Assembly: GCA_000827205.1 (NCBI GenBank)
Contig: KN832556.1
Location: forward strand, 2,226,969 to 2,290,968
DNA length: 64,000 bases
Reading direction: 5' to 3'
From: Plicaturopsis crispa FD-325 SS-3
Lineage: Eukaryota > Basidiomycota > Agaricomycetes > Amylocorticiales > Amylocorticiaceae
How positions within the stretch are numbered: position 1 is the stretch's first letter; each line of letters begins with the position of its first letter. A program made the position numbers and the translations under genes. Below the pieces are notes generated by a model, which searched no databases, was not told the DNA's origin, and worked only from the letters and a program-made list of their open reading frames with translations. This document shows, piece by piece, positions 10,501-23,641 of this stretch.

Positions 10501-11928
10501 CGTATCCTTGGCAGAGGTGGTATCAACATTAATGAGATTAAGGACAACACCAACGCACAGATTGACGTCGACAAAGCCAACGATGAGTCTGGGTCAAACA
10601 CGCACATCACTTTGCGTGGCACCAAAGCGGCCATCGCTGCTGCCAAGGCCGCAATATTGGAGATCTCAGACCAGGTTGGGGAGGAAATCACAGCGACTGT
10701 GGTGGTGGAAAGCAAGTTCCACCGCACGTTGATCGGTGCCGGAGGACAGGGTCTCAAGGATTTGGTCAGCCGTTGTGGAGGGCCCTCGGACCCGAAGCAG
10801 CAGGCAGGTTTAATCCGCTTGTGAGTCACGCTGTTGTTTCGCCTGGAGGTCCCGAACTGAGACTTTATCTCTCGTAGCCCTCGTCAAGGCGAGGCCTCAG
10901 CTGACGAGGTTCGGTTGCGCGGAGAGCCGAAGTTAGTCAAGAAGCTTCAGGCCGAGTTGGAAAAAGTGGCAGCTACACTTCGGGACCGGGTCGTCCTTGG
11001 GCTAGACATTCCGGCCGCACAGCATCGAGCCCTAATTGGCAGAGGTGGCCAGCATCTTACCGAATTGCAAGATCGCCACGGTGTACAAGTGCAATTCCCT
11101 GGCTCTCGTTCCTACCATCAGGTCGGCGAAGCAGAGAACATTGCAGCTCTGGTCGACGCAGATCCCGCCAACATCGTCAAGGTTTCTGGTCCCCGTGCGT
11201 CCGCCGAGGCCGCTGTAGAGGAACTGAAGGTAAGGTCGTGTCTGCTGCCTTACTCCGCGGTGATCTAACAATTTTCCAGGGTCAAATCAAAGCGCCGGCC
11301 CCTGAAGCCTTGATAGCTACGGTCACCGTGCCTTTGAAGTACCACCATGCCATTTCTCAGCAAGGCAATTTCTTCCGGACCCTGCGCTCCTTCGGTGTCC
11401 AGGTCGATCAGTCTGCTCACCCGCAGAAGTCCGCCGTTCCTACCCAACCCACCCCTGGCTCCGAGAGTGTCACTGCCCGCATCGATGACGCGGAAGAGGA
11501 GACTGTCGCTGATGCTCAGTGGCAAGTCAGTCAGAACTATCAGGATGCCGAGGATGGGGAGTCGGAGTGGACACTCGAAGCCCGCGACCAGGCTGGCTTG
11601 GACCGGGCTCAAAAACTCATTACCGAGGCCATTGACCATGCGAAGGCCATGTCGCATGTAGGCTTCCTCACACTGCCCGACCGTTCCTTGTTCCCGAGGA
11701 TAGTGGGCTCAAAAGGCTCAAACGTTGCTCGTCTGCGTAGCGAGACAGGAGCCGATATCACCGTTAGCAGAGAGAATAGCACCATCATCATCATGGGTGA
11801 GCACGCCTTGTATCATTCTTTTCTCGTCAGGTGTTGACCTCAGCCCTCTAGGATCCGAATCAGCCATCGTTGCCGCTAAGGAAGCGATCCTGAAGATGGG
11901 ACCCGGCGGACGCCCCGCGCGGCATTAG
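7584..11928 (+). CDS. SCP160: Vigilin/Scp160-type multi-KH-domain RNA-binding protein
   Basis: A large polysome- and ER-associated RNA-binding protein of the vigilin family, roughly 1,250 residues in about ten exons. The first exon (7584-7613) encodes MASFTAADLQ and splices to KKHELEGAPDPFPSL. After a disordered leader there are about eleven KH-like units. GxxG loops are intact in GVKG, GSQG, GQSG, GRGG, GAGG, a second GRGG and GSKG. They are degenerate in at least four other units (around GKAV, SGKH, GSNR and SQQG), so those probably do not bind RNA directly, as is known for vigilins. The last KH ends near the C-terminus GPGGRPARH. The gene is convergent with SR140, with about 210 bp between stop codons. 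The alternative of a generic KH protein is unlikely given the number of repeats. Confidence 0.93.
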
Positions 11929-12138
11929 GCAAGCGGAATATGTTCGACCAGCTACTTAGGTCTACGGAAGGATTCTCGTGTCACTATATTACCATATTCC
12001 AAGTGTTTTCAAACTCATCGCCATTCTTCGGTGTATGAGGGACCAAGTACATATGTAGAGAACATAGGTGGGATGGTTCAAATGCAACAGTCTATACAAG
12101 GCAGCGAGGGACTACTAGATACTGCAGATTAGACAACG

Positions 12139-14903
12139 TTAAACATCAATTGGAGCTCCGTCGACGTCGTCCATAGGATCTCCATCTATGCCACCTGCGT
12201 CGTCGTCGTCGAGGGGAACACCGTCCACGTCATCATCGATCGGTTCCCCATCCACATCCTCCATCAGAGGCTCGCCGTCAACGTCGTCTACAGGCTCTCC
12301 GTCGACATCGTCCACCGTTTCGCCGTCAAGATCGCTGCTTTCATCCATAGGTTCGCCATCATCGTCCCCATTGGATGTTGGATCTGGCGCTGCGACTTCC
12401 ACTGGAGCCGGCTGGAATGTGCTGGCCTTAAAACGGTTGACAAATTTGTCCTGCCTTTCGTTTGCCTGGTTCACCGTTTCCTCCACGTGAACCTGAGTAG
12501 TCGTCGCGGCGGAGCCTTCCCCTTCTAGCCTCGCCCTCAGTTCCGTGGTGAAGTCGCCAGGGAACATTATCCAATCGTCCCAGATATCGACCACAGCCGT
12601 AATCTGTTTCTTGAACGTCTCTGCGGTGATACGCCCGGGGAATGAGTGATAGATCGTTGCAAAGTGGTCAAAAACGATGCCGAGCTTCGACTGGAATTCC
12701 TGGCGATATTTCCATGCACTGGGCACAGGCGCTGCAGAGTTGTGCAATATATCACAAATGAGGTGGAGGCGGGCAACTTTGCGAGGGACAGGAGTTCCGT
12801 CGACCAGAAGAGACGCGACGATGATTTCCGACACCTGGTGGCGATGGTTAACGTTGGGATGATAGTTGTAGCCATCCAGGAGCGACAACTCACTTCGGCC
12901 GCTGCTTCCGCATGCTCAAGACTGAAAGCCATACACCGGGCTAATTCACCTCGTTTTCCTGACATGGCCCGAAGCATGGCTTCGAACCGCTTCCGCGCTA
13001 AGCGACCCAGTGTGGTTTTGCGGCAGCGCTCTCGCTCGGATTCCTCGGCCGAATCTGTCGAATATACCGAGTGATAGCCCTGCGCGCAGAATTAGATCAT
13101 GCACAGAGAACATTGATATGGATGCTGAAATGCTGAAAACTTGCCTCATCCTCAAAACTTGGTGCAATGCCATCCTCTCGTTCGAGAAGTCCACGGTAGA
13201 AGGCGTGCCGCCGGTGCTAGAGAAGCATTCAGCTACACGTCAATTATTCGGCGCACAGGATCTTACATTTTTATTCAGCATGAATGCATATTTTGCGTTG
13301 TTCCGTTCGCGTTCGCGCAAGCTAGCTTCGTATTTAGCGCCGTGGCCCCTAACCTCTAGTGCGACAGTCCGTATGAACGCGTCTGTGACCGCCTCTTCAT
13401 CCTCGTTGAGGCCACGTCGAACAGGACTACGGGAGCCGCGCAGAGGAGATCGGCTGCGGCTGCGACTCCACGATGGGCTGCGTGAACGTCGGGACGACCG
13501 ATGAGGCCTGTCATGGGAGCCGGAATGCGACAGGTGTTTGTCGCCGGAAAAGCTGGGACTCCCGCTTCTCGAACGCATCCGTTCGTCTGCGTTGAAGGTG
13601 TGCGAAGAGGCTGATGTAGCGGATCAACAAGCTGTTTCAAGAAAAGCGACGATAACTCACTATACATTGGCTTCGCAGCGACAGGCACAGCCTTGCTCCA
13701 GCCCACCCGGAGGACGCAACCACCCCAATCGAACCCATCCAATTCACGCAATGCAGCTTCTGCGCCCTTGCGTTTCATGAACGAGACGAAGCCGCTCAGC
13801 CCCGCGTTTTTGTTCTTCCGAGTAGTAGCCATGTCACCTCCAGGACCAGCAGCGCCCTCACCGCGTGGCCACATTATTTTGACCTAGACGACAGTAAGGT
13901 CAAGGTGAAAAGTGCTGCGAAGAAATCCGATACCTACTGAGCCAACCGGTCCGCATCGCGCGAAAAAGTTACCAAGACTCTGTTCGGTGACATGTGGGGG
14001 TAAATTGGCGACGAAAACATTGGACGTCTAGCATTGATTTGTTAAGCAAAATATGCTTGGACGAGTATGATGGACGAACCTCGGCATCCCCTCGATCTTT
14101 ACTGCCGGTCTGACCTTCATAAGCTGCCCTCACCATGAGCAGCCTGTAAAGTCAAAGCATGGAATGACACGCACCAGCGAAAGCCGTCACAGATCTTCCT
14201 TGAGCTAAAGACAATGAGTTTATCAGATAAAATGTACAGATTACAGAACATACGACGACGAGAATATCTTGATTCTCTTTCCGCTTGCTCTCTGTATATA
14301 CAAAGCTTCGGTAAGATCGCCCAGTCTGACTGGCATGTTCGCGCACCGTTTGATTTCCTCCAGAAATGAGTCCATTGCTCGTTTGCCTTTCGGCTTCGCG
14401 GAAGCTAGGGTAGGGGAGGATGGACGCTGCCAGTGTTGATTTTAGAGACGCCCAGAGGTTTGCAATTGGCGATATAGCATACCCTATCTTCGTCCTCAAA
14501 ACCCCGCGGAAGTCGCGATGGTCCCTCCGACTGCAGTTTTATAGAGGGAGCATATGCGTCTTTCGTATCTGCTTTGACGAAGTTTCCGCCGCTCTTCTTG
14601 TTTCCTCCGTCCTCCCCTTCGAACGCGTCGATAAATTCCGCGTATGCCCTTGCGGCATGCTCTTCCTCCTCCTTTCGCTTAGCATCTGCGGCCTCCTTCT
14701 CCTTTTCCCTTCGAGATTTACGCACAGTACCCTGTGCGTAATGAGAGAGTTTGTGGTCGTCGACTGTCTTTTGCTATGAATGCACGGGTCGGTTGGTAAG
14801 TGAGAACCATATGTGAAGTAGATTGTAGCCGTCGCACTGGGAACGAAGACTCTTCCTCGTCATTGTCGAAAAATGCAGCTAGTTTTGATTTTGTCTTGTC
14901 CAT
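12139..14903 (-). CDS. U2 snRNP-associated SURP protein (U2SURP/SR140 orthologue)
   Basis: A splicing factor associated with the 17S U2 snRNP. In order: an N-terminal MDKTKSKLAAFFDNDEEESS, a charged helix (KSRREKEKEAADAKRK) followed by AYAEFIDAFEGEDG as in human SR140, an RRM (VKIMWPRGEGAAG, GFVSFMKRKGAEAALREL), a short Arg/Ser-rich stretch (SRSPSWSRSRSRSP), a SURP module (FIRTVALEVRGHGAKYEA...), a CID-like helical domain (CMAFSLEHAEAAAE, ARLHLICDILHNS, DIWDDWIMFP), and an acidic tail built from DVDGEP-type repeats. An ATG eight codons upstream, at 14927, is an alternative start. It is divergent from the NAA50-type gene with about 230-255 bp between start codons. Confidence 0.93.
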
Positions 14904-15159
14904 GTGGGGCTGAATTGAAAAGGCCACCGGTGCAGAAAGGCTTTAGCAGAGAAATGCGGACTGGCAATGAAGGTGGAAAGCACTGAGCAGGTCCAAGTGT
15001 GCTCCTGAGCGGCAGGGCGCTACATCCGAGTTCCGACCTTAGCCGACGCGACTGGGCGCACGCGTTTCGCTTGCTTTTTGTCCATCTCCCTCATATTTCT
15101 TCTCGCTATCGCGCTCCTGGGCTTGGAAAACTAATCGAAAACCATCTTATTCTGCTCTA

Positions 15160-15828
15160 ATGCCCGCACCAGCTCGCGTCTCGTTTTCCTCCTTGACTCC
15201 CAATAATCTTGGTACGGTGTGTGGGTGCAACACGCTCGCTCACTTGTCCAATATTCGACCATCTACGCCTACAGGTCCGCAAACTCAACTCTGTCTTGTT
15301 TCCCATCAAATATAGCGAGAAGTTCTACGAGACCGTGCTCTCACCAGACCTCGAGGATTTCTGTAAACTCGGTGAGCATCTCTCGTGTGCCATCGAGTCC
15401 GCCACCAATTTGACGGCAATACAGTATACTACAATGACATCCCTGTCGGCACGTTGTGCTGCAGACTAGAAACGAATGGGGCGGACAACCGATTATATCT
15501 AATGACCATGGGCATATTAGCAGTAAGTGCGCCTAAATGCTATCGCCGAGCCTTGCTCATATTGCGAACCCAGCCCTATCGCTCGAGAGAACTCGGCTCC
15601 AAAACCCTTCAGCTCGTTCTCGAGGCCGCGGCAAAATCGAAGGTCAAGATCAGCCATATCTACTTGCACGTGCAGGTGTCCAACGCTGCGGCAAAGAAAT
15701 TCTATGAGCGGCACGGCTTCGTCGAGAAGGAAATCCAGGCCAACTACTATCGCAAAATTACACCGGCAGAAGCATGGGTTCTAGAGCGAGAAATTGTACA
15801 CGAAGAAGCGAGGAGCGAACAAAGCTAA
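15160..15828 (+). CDS. NAA50: N-alpha-acetyltransferase 50 (NAA50/San) homologue
   Basis: A GNAT-fold acetyltransferase of the NatE type, which acetylates the initiator Met of proteins and also affects sister-chromatid cohesion in animals. Exon 1 (15160-15216) encodes 19 residues ending TPNNLGT and splices to VRKLNSVLFPIKYSEKFY. Further exons give YYNDIPVGTLCCRLE, LYLMTMGILA, PYRSRELGSKTLQLVLEAA and IYLHVQVSNAAAKKFYERHGF, then NYYRKITPAEAWVLER, all characteristic of NAA50. About 170 residues, the usual length. The acetyl-CoA loop reads RELGSK, so the last position of the R/QxxGxG/A signature is Lys. It is convergent with the zinc-finger gene. Confidence 0.92.
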
Positions 15829-16080
15829 ACGACTAGGCTTGCGAGGGCGTCCGTGGGTCAAATGTGAGGATGATGTCTGATATAAATTAAGCACACTTAT
15901 CACTGTCCATGCATAGGTTATGTTGATAGTACATAGTGCTTTCCAATTCGGAACCAAAAATACACAGATGCTTGAGCAGAGCGAGAGCGTAGGATGTCGA
16001 CTGTTCCCGCCCGGTCAGTTAGGTCCTGAGCGATGCACGATGAACTCACCTCCAAGGAATGCAGATACGGAGCCGCACCC

Positions 16081-16917
<837 letters not shown>

Positions 16918-18830
16918 GTCCACGCACAAGCAAAGGTGAACGTACGAGCGTGTATGAAGTCTGGTTCATATTAAAGCGGTATAGGCTTTCTGGCCGTCGC
17001 AGCAGGCTCCCGGGGCAGGACACGACGAATGGGTGTCCGTGTCTCCGTAGCTGTCAAGTCTCGCGCAATATCAATGAATGAAAGGTGCTCTTAGGCAAAA
17101 GTAGGTGCCTGACCAATTTTATGGGACATGCCGTGGAATAAATGCTAATTAATTCCGCGTACAGGCCGGGATGATGCAGACAGTTAGATTTCGACCCCCG
17201 CCGCAGTCGGGGAACCCTTGGAGATATGGAGGAGGAGAATATAGGTAGATCTAATTTACGGGAGTCCCAAGATTCCACCGAGTTCGATCACTTGGCCGGA
17301 AGTTGAACTTGTTATCGGGACTGCATCCAGGGCGAGATTGCGAAAGATCAGGGACCGAGCAAATCCGGTTTTTAGTATATGTTGGTGAGGTCAGCGTCTA
17401 TCGCCGTCTGTCTTTCTCCAGGCCTCAAACATCACGATACCGTCTGATGTCTACTTGTTGTTGCAGGTTTCTCTCCGGTCATCCAACATTTCGCCCACTC
17501 CAATGTCTTTTCAATTGCTCAAGCCGTGCAGCGGGCTGCTCTCGTGATTCTGGGCTCGCTGACAGCCGCAGACACAACTTCTCCGTCTCTCGAGCGCGAG
17601 ATGTCCACGGCATCTATAGACACGATCATTCACTCACCCATTCGCGGATCCGTATGCTTATCCCATTGCCTGTACGTGTACGGTGTGAGATCGTATCTGG
17701 CCTCTCCTGCCAGCCTATGCTTTCAGCCTATGCAGCTCGGACGACGAACCACTGGACGCCCCCAGCTCATCCGTGGACAAAAACCACACGTCGCGGTCAG
17801 ACACGGTGAGCTTTACATGTATAATTGTATCTAAGCCAGGCTGGCGGCTCTGATGTCTTATAATTGTCCATATTGACATCATGGAGGATTCTCTGAATGT
17901 TTAATCAGTGCCAGTCTGAGTTTCTTTCTGCGGCCGACCTGCCGTCGTCCCTAGCTCGGCCCCTTCAGTGCTCAAGACATATCCCCGGATGCACTTGGTC
18001 CGTCCGAGGGCTTTGTGAGCCTTGGGCATCGTGGCGCTGATTTGATTTGCCGCCGGAGGGCTTTCCCAACGTCTAGTTTTATCGGGTTCATCTCAGCTGA
18101 TCCCCTTCGAATTCCGGGTCCGCGATATACGGACCATCCGCGCCGTCGCTGCTCTTGGTTGACCACTTTCATCTAGCAGTTTTTAGCTTTCGACCGCTGC
18201 ATTTTTCTTTACAGCCGTCGTCAAACATCTTTCGGTGAGTCCTTGAAGTTTACCACTACCTCCCGAGATATATTTAACGTTCTGACGGATATCATTATTT
18301 CCAATAAGACACTGATCGTCCTCTCGACGCTTGACGATGTCAGAATGGTCGGCCGCATCTCTCGATCAAGAGACGTCCACATAATACACATCATTTTGAT
18401 GTGCAGTGCATCAGGGGGACCAGGCCGGTTCTCCCGCCAGTTCCTGGGTGCTTATGACCTGCAGTGCCCAACTCGCAATATATTACATTTCATTATACAG
18501 GTACGCGCGTCTCGGGGACAAGCAGGGCACCGTGACAAGACCGGGTGACTACCCAGTGACAACTACTACACAAACCTATCTTTGTCTGCAACACCTTGTA
18601 CCAGTACCAGTACTTACTTATTAGTAGAGAAGAACTCGATGAAGTCGGCCATTCAAACTCCGGTTGCGAACGCAAAGCTGAGCGCTGAACGCTGAGCTTT
18701 TCCACTGAAAACTCGAACTCCCATGTAACAACACCGTGTTCTGGCCGCACCGTTTCATCAACATTACGCAGCTGCTGTACACGTTCGGTTCAATCGGACG
18801 TCCTAGTATCGCTTCATTGCAGTCTTGAAT
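16918..18830. other. Long stretch without a confident gene
   Basis: It lies between the zinc-finger gene (minus) and DNA ligase I (plus), so both promoters are here. A plus-strand patch at about 17466-17834, preceded by a good acceptor (ttgttgcag), reads as a plausible exon containing VFSIAQAVQRAALVILG, but I cannot link it to a family or close a gene model. A GC-rich palindromic patch lies near 18675-18700. Nothing else is supported. Confidence 0.4.
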
Positions 18831-21800
18831 ATGGGCAAACGTACATCTAGCTCGGCGCCAATCATGTCACCAAAGGTGCTTCTCTCTATCATGTAGTCCC
18901 TTGACGTCGTTGATATCGACCTGCAACGTTCCTGTCCCAACAGAAGAAACGGAAAGCTGACACCGGTCAAGCTACTCTCGATCACTTCTTCTCCGGTTCC
19001 CCTGTACGTGCTCATCCCCACAAGGGCAAAGTAGAATCTCCGTCGCGTCACTCTCCCCCAGCGCGCGAAGTTGATGCGAGCGAGTCCTCCGGTGACACCA
19101 GTCTTGACAGGCAGTATGCTGAAAAACTAGCCGCCGAAAATGGTCTTGACTTGGATACGGTCCGAAAGCTCGAAACCGAATGGAAGGAGTCGTCGACGGG
19201 CGCTCCTACTCAACCCAGTATCATTGATGTCGACCTCCTGACCGACGACGACTCCACTCGCCCGAAGGTGGACCCACCGCCGGTCCAGTCTGGAAGCACA
19301 TCTGCCCGTATTGCGCCTACAAGTCGTACACAACGTGTTTTCGACGGCCCCACACAAAAGCATGTGTCGGACACACCGTCAACCGCTGTCTACCAATCCC
19401 TGGCCGTGGACCCGCTCGTGTTTCCTATCGATGATGTACCTTGGCTTCGAGGAACTGGCGCACCTTATTCGCTGCTTGCTCGAACACTCGAGACACTATC
19501 AGGGACCCGGTCTCGCATCGTGATCATCAATACGCTCACAAACACGCTACGTCTTTTATCCCGTTACGATCCAACGTCACTTCGTCCGGCACTTTATCTT
19601 CTTTCTAATTCACTGTCACCTCCCTATTTGCCTATCGAGCTAGGACTGGGACAATCATTGCTATCAAAAGCAATTCAGCAGGTCTCGGGTTTGTCTCCGG
19701 CTGCCCTTAAATCTCTCTGGAATAAGACCGGAGATGTGGGCGACGTCGCGCACACTGCCAAGTCCAATGTCCGGACCCTTGTTGCTCATTCGGCGCTTCA
19801 AATATCGACAGTATACGATTCACTACTGAAAATTGCGCAAGCAAACGGCCCGGGCGCTACGAAACAGAAGCAGGCCATCGCCGAGCGCTTGCTTATCTCA
19901 GCAAAAGGGGAGGAAATCCGATTTCTCGCTCGGACACTTTCGCAGAACCTTCGAGTCGGGGCGGTGAGGACATCGATATTGACCGCTTTGGCCCGGGCTA
20001 TGGCTTTGACACCTCCGCTCGATCAATCTATCCCGTTGGACTCTCCTTTTCATATATCTTCGGATACCGTTTCGAAGGTGCAGTCCGTAGGCGAAAACTC
20101 CAAAAAGAAGATGGTTGATCCCTTCCGGGACGAGGTGAACGTCAGATTCAACCGAGCGATAGACTTGCTTAAGCGCGTCTTCGTGCAACACCCAAATTTT
20201 GACCATATCACCTGTGCGTTACTGGAAGCGGGCCTTGATGGTCTTGCCGACCGGGTGCAGTTAACTGTAGGCGAGTCTAACTCTCCACTTCTTTTTCTTT
20301 GCGCAAACCATTGCTCAATGCTCATGGCAACTCGGGTTCAGGAATACCCTTGCATCCGACTCTAGGCTCTCCTACACGGTCCCTAGATGAGATTTACGAA
20401 CGACTAGGAGACTTATCTTTCGCCGCTGAATTTAAGTATGACGGACAGCGCGCGCAAATTCACGCCATTAAACAAGAAGATGGAAAGATCATTACACACA
20501 TATTTTCGCGTCACTTGGAAGACATGACATCTAAGGTGAGCTTGCCATCCCAATTTGCTCGCCTCATCATTGACGTCTTAATTATCAGTATCCCGATGTC
20601 TCATCCATGGTTGACGGGATTTTCGGAAATTCACCTGACATGCAGTCGTTCATCATGGATTCCGAAATTGTTGCGATCGATGCCCACGATGGGAGTCTGA
20701 AGTCGTTCCAAGAATTATCCGGGCGAGCACGAAAGGCCGTGCAAATCCACGACATCCAAGTGAACGTCGGCGTCTTCGCCTTTGATCTCATGTATCTGGA
20801 TGGCGAGGTCCGTGAAGTATTTCTACAGTTATACCACACATTGCACGCTAATCATCCCTTGACCGCAGATCCTCCTTGAGCGGCCGTTCAGAGAACGTAG
20901 ATCATTGTTGCGAGAGCGGTTCCCGCCGTTCCATGCACAGGAACTAGGTACCGCGCGCTTGTTTCAAGTCGAAAGCTGCGAAAGCGAAGCTGGCAGAGAC
21001 GCCATAGAGGAGTTTTGGAGTCAGGCCGTGGAGAGTCGCTGTGAGGGTCTGATGATCAAGGTAAGTGCCTGGGTGCCTTTCAATATGGTAAACGTGGGTT
21101 TCACATAGTTGCGGTAGTTGCTTGACAACGGCGAAGTATTGGAAGAACTTGGTCCCGGTGAGACGAGCGTCAAAGAAAAGACTCGGCGGAAGCCTCTTCC
21201 TGCGACTTACGAGCCAGGTGCGTCTGGCCTTGTTCCTACTGGGAGAGGCCATTCTGACAGATTCGCTATGAGATAAACGGACTTCTGCTTGGTTAAAACT
21301 CAAGAAGGACTATGTTACGGGCTTGGGAGATTCCCTCGACCTTGGTCGGTTACTGTTTCTGCCGCATATTACGCATGCCTAAACACACGTCCTCTCTAGT
21401 TCCCATCGGTGCCTGGCGGGGCAACGGGCGCAAGCATCTGTGGTGGAGCCCAATATTATTGGCAATACAAGACCCGCGTTCTGGTCATCTTGTCGCCGTT
21501 TGTAAATGCATGTCTGGTGAGTGGCATGCTACTAACTACTTGACTATCTTTCATCCGAAGCGATGATCTATTGTTTAGGTTTCACAGATGTATTTTACAA
21601 GGTGATTAGCATCCGTCCTGCGAACGCTTATACGTCTTTTCTTGACATTGTGTCCTATCCAGGCTATGACAGAACGCTACGCCGAAGAATCAGATAATTG
21701 CTCACGCCGATCTCTGTGGGAATGCGATGTCGGCGGTGCGTAGTCGCCCATCTTTACGCTTGCGCTTCTCACGTCCTTGACAGGGTTTACTCCCGACGTC

Positions 21801-22150
21801 TATTTCAGGCCGCATGAAGTATGGGAGATCCGCGGCGCCGAGTGAGTCCTGTTGCTGCATCCATCAATCATAGAGATTAATAGACGCGCAGCATCACAGT
21901 GTCCCCTGTTTCTGTCGCGGGATTGGGTTTGATATCGGCATCCCGAGGTCTCAGCCTCCGGTTCCCGAGATTCATCCAAGTAAGGGAAGACAAAACGACA
22001 GACGAAGCCAGCACTGTCGAGTTCCTTGCAGATATATGGGGGAGGCAGCACGGAGAAAAACGGGACAAGGGGGGTGTGGATGATGGGGAACTTATCGACG
22101 TAGTAGAGGTAGAAGAACAATACAGTGAGGAAGAGTCGGAGGGTGAATGA
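18831..22150 (+). CDS. CDC9: DNA ligase I (ATP-dependent replicative ligase, Cdc9-type)
   Basis: Seals Okazaki fragments and repair nicks in the nucleus. The protein starts MGKRTSSSAPIMSPK and after one intron has KKRK followed by QATLDHFF, a canonical PIP box (QxxLxxFF) for PCNA binding. A disordered linker is followed by the all-helical DNA-binding domain (about 350 residues, 19380-20270), then the adenylation domain with the active lysine in EFKYDGQR, SFIMDSEIVAID, GVFAFDLMYLDGE and CEGLMIK. The OB-fold domain has WLKLKKDYVTGLGDSLDL and PIGAWRGNGRK and ends with FPRFIQVREDK. The tail is acidic. It has roughly ten introns. One junction (YEP to DKR) uses an acceptor ending ctatgag rather than the nearer ctgacag. 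Confidence 0.95.
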
Positions 22151-22372
22151 TGCATCTTTAGTATACGATTGGTATGGTCTACTGCTCTGTTCGAGTAGAC
22201 ATTGTATGGACAATTTCAAACGCTCGTTAACGCTGGCCTGTTACTGTGGGCAACGATGGGTGCAGAATTCCCAATGAGGAAGGTCAGGTAGTTGATAGAA
22301 GCTTCGGGAGCCTGGGACGATCCGACGTCGACTCTGAGTCTCCTTCGGTAACTTGGTTTACTTATACTCAGA

Positions 22373-23403
22373 ATGAAGCTCTACGGCGTTCCGGGACTCT
22401 TACGGGCATGGTTTATGGCTAGCATCGTGCTAATAGCACACGTTTCTAGTGCGTACGAAACAGTACAAGATGCGGGTGAGCACAAATCCATTTGTTGCCC
22501 GGTCAATAGAGCTCCTGCTGGACTTGCCTTGTTACGAGGGGTCTCTTAACTGCTCGTGCTCAATCAAACATACATTCTAGCGATCCTCGCGCGAGAATTG
22601 GTGGATAGTTCACCGACTTCCATCGGCACAATGGCCACCATATATCCGTCAGATCATCCTGATCTCGCTGGTACGTTGTGATCACGGCTACTCAGTATTC
22701 AGCACCTGTGGTCGCGTGCTCATCCGTCTGCCACTTTCATTTCAAGGTCAACCATTTCCACTCCAAGAATATTATGCGAGGTGCGCTTTATAGCAGTCTG
22801 CTCATGGCACGGAGTCTCTCTGACTCTATCTTGCAGTTGTCTCGGGAACGGCTCGCTCACCCTATTGTTCCTACCAATCTCACGACACAGTCAGAACATA
22901 TTGCGCTCACCAGGCCAATCTGCGTCTATTTCCATTTGGTCCGAGCAGCCAGCAGCCAGTCATGCACGAGTGGCATTAATGGGGAACGTGACCATCTTCC
23001 ACGACGGATTCGTCGTCCCCGAGGCTGCCTGCTACGTCGAGAAGCACCCGGACTCCCGAAGATGGGTTCCCGGCGACGATGCTCCCCACATCGTGCGTGC
23101 ATTCGAATTTCACTGCTGGTTTCTCTGTTTCATCTACCTTTATCAGGCTTACTGGGCACGATTTGACCCACACGTACGTTTCCGCTTCTACCCGCTACTG
23201 TCGGGTGCTGACTTGTGTGCATACAGAGTATTTACTATGTTGGGGGATTCGGCGAGTATGTGGGGCTCTCTTCGTCTGCTTGCTACATGCTTCTAATGAT
23301 CGTCGTCAGCGAGCACTACATAGGATACATCCCTCTGGACCTCTATCAACAAGCTGGGAATCTCAAACACGGCGTAGCAGGGAGATTCAAGGTTCAGAAA
23401 TGA
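22373..23403 (+). CDS. Secreted CREG-like protein (split-barrel, PNPOx-like fold)
   Basis: Resembles cellular repressor of E1A-stimulated genes (CREG), a secreted or lysosomal glycoprotein with a flavin-binding-type split barrel that usually lacks FMN. The N-terminus MKLYGVPGLLRAWF continues into a hydrophobic run ending HVSSA, a typical signal peptide. After YETVQDA and several small exons come NGSLTLLFLPISRH, PAASHARVALMGNVTIF, AACYVEKHPDSRRWVP, AYWARFDPHSIYYVGGFG and DEHYIGYIPLDLYQ. About 220 residues after splicing of six introns. NGS and NLT-like sites allow N-glycosylation. The gene is convergent with the next minus-strand gene, 238 bp between stops. Confidence 0.85.
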
Positions 23404-23641
23404 GCAGGGGAGAGCATCCGGCACGTCATTGACCACATCCAGGCCAATGTAGAGCATACCTTTGCATACGCTGTCTAATTTCGTGTGGGCCATGAATCTA
23501 TAGCGCAATGTTGTATTCCAATACCCCTTCGGGTCCTTAGGTACAATGGGATGGATGATGCATGATGGGGAGAGGAGATCGGAACTGTCAATATGACAGG
23601 TGTAGGTATAGCATTATTACAATATTATCATAGCTTTGGAT

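Noticed and set aside
12188-12490. Ser/Thr-rich open frame on the plus strand
   Set aside because: It is the reverse-strand shadow of the acidic repeat tail of SR140, which has family support.
23404-23641. Possible small gene between two convergent stop codons
   Set aside because: Only 238 bp, AT-rich near the stops, fully explained as two 3' untranslated regions.
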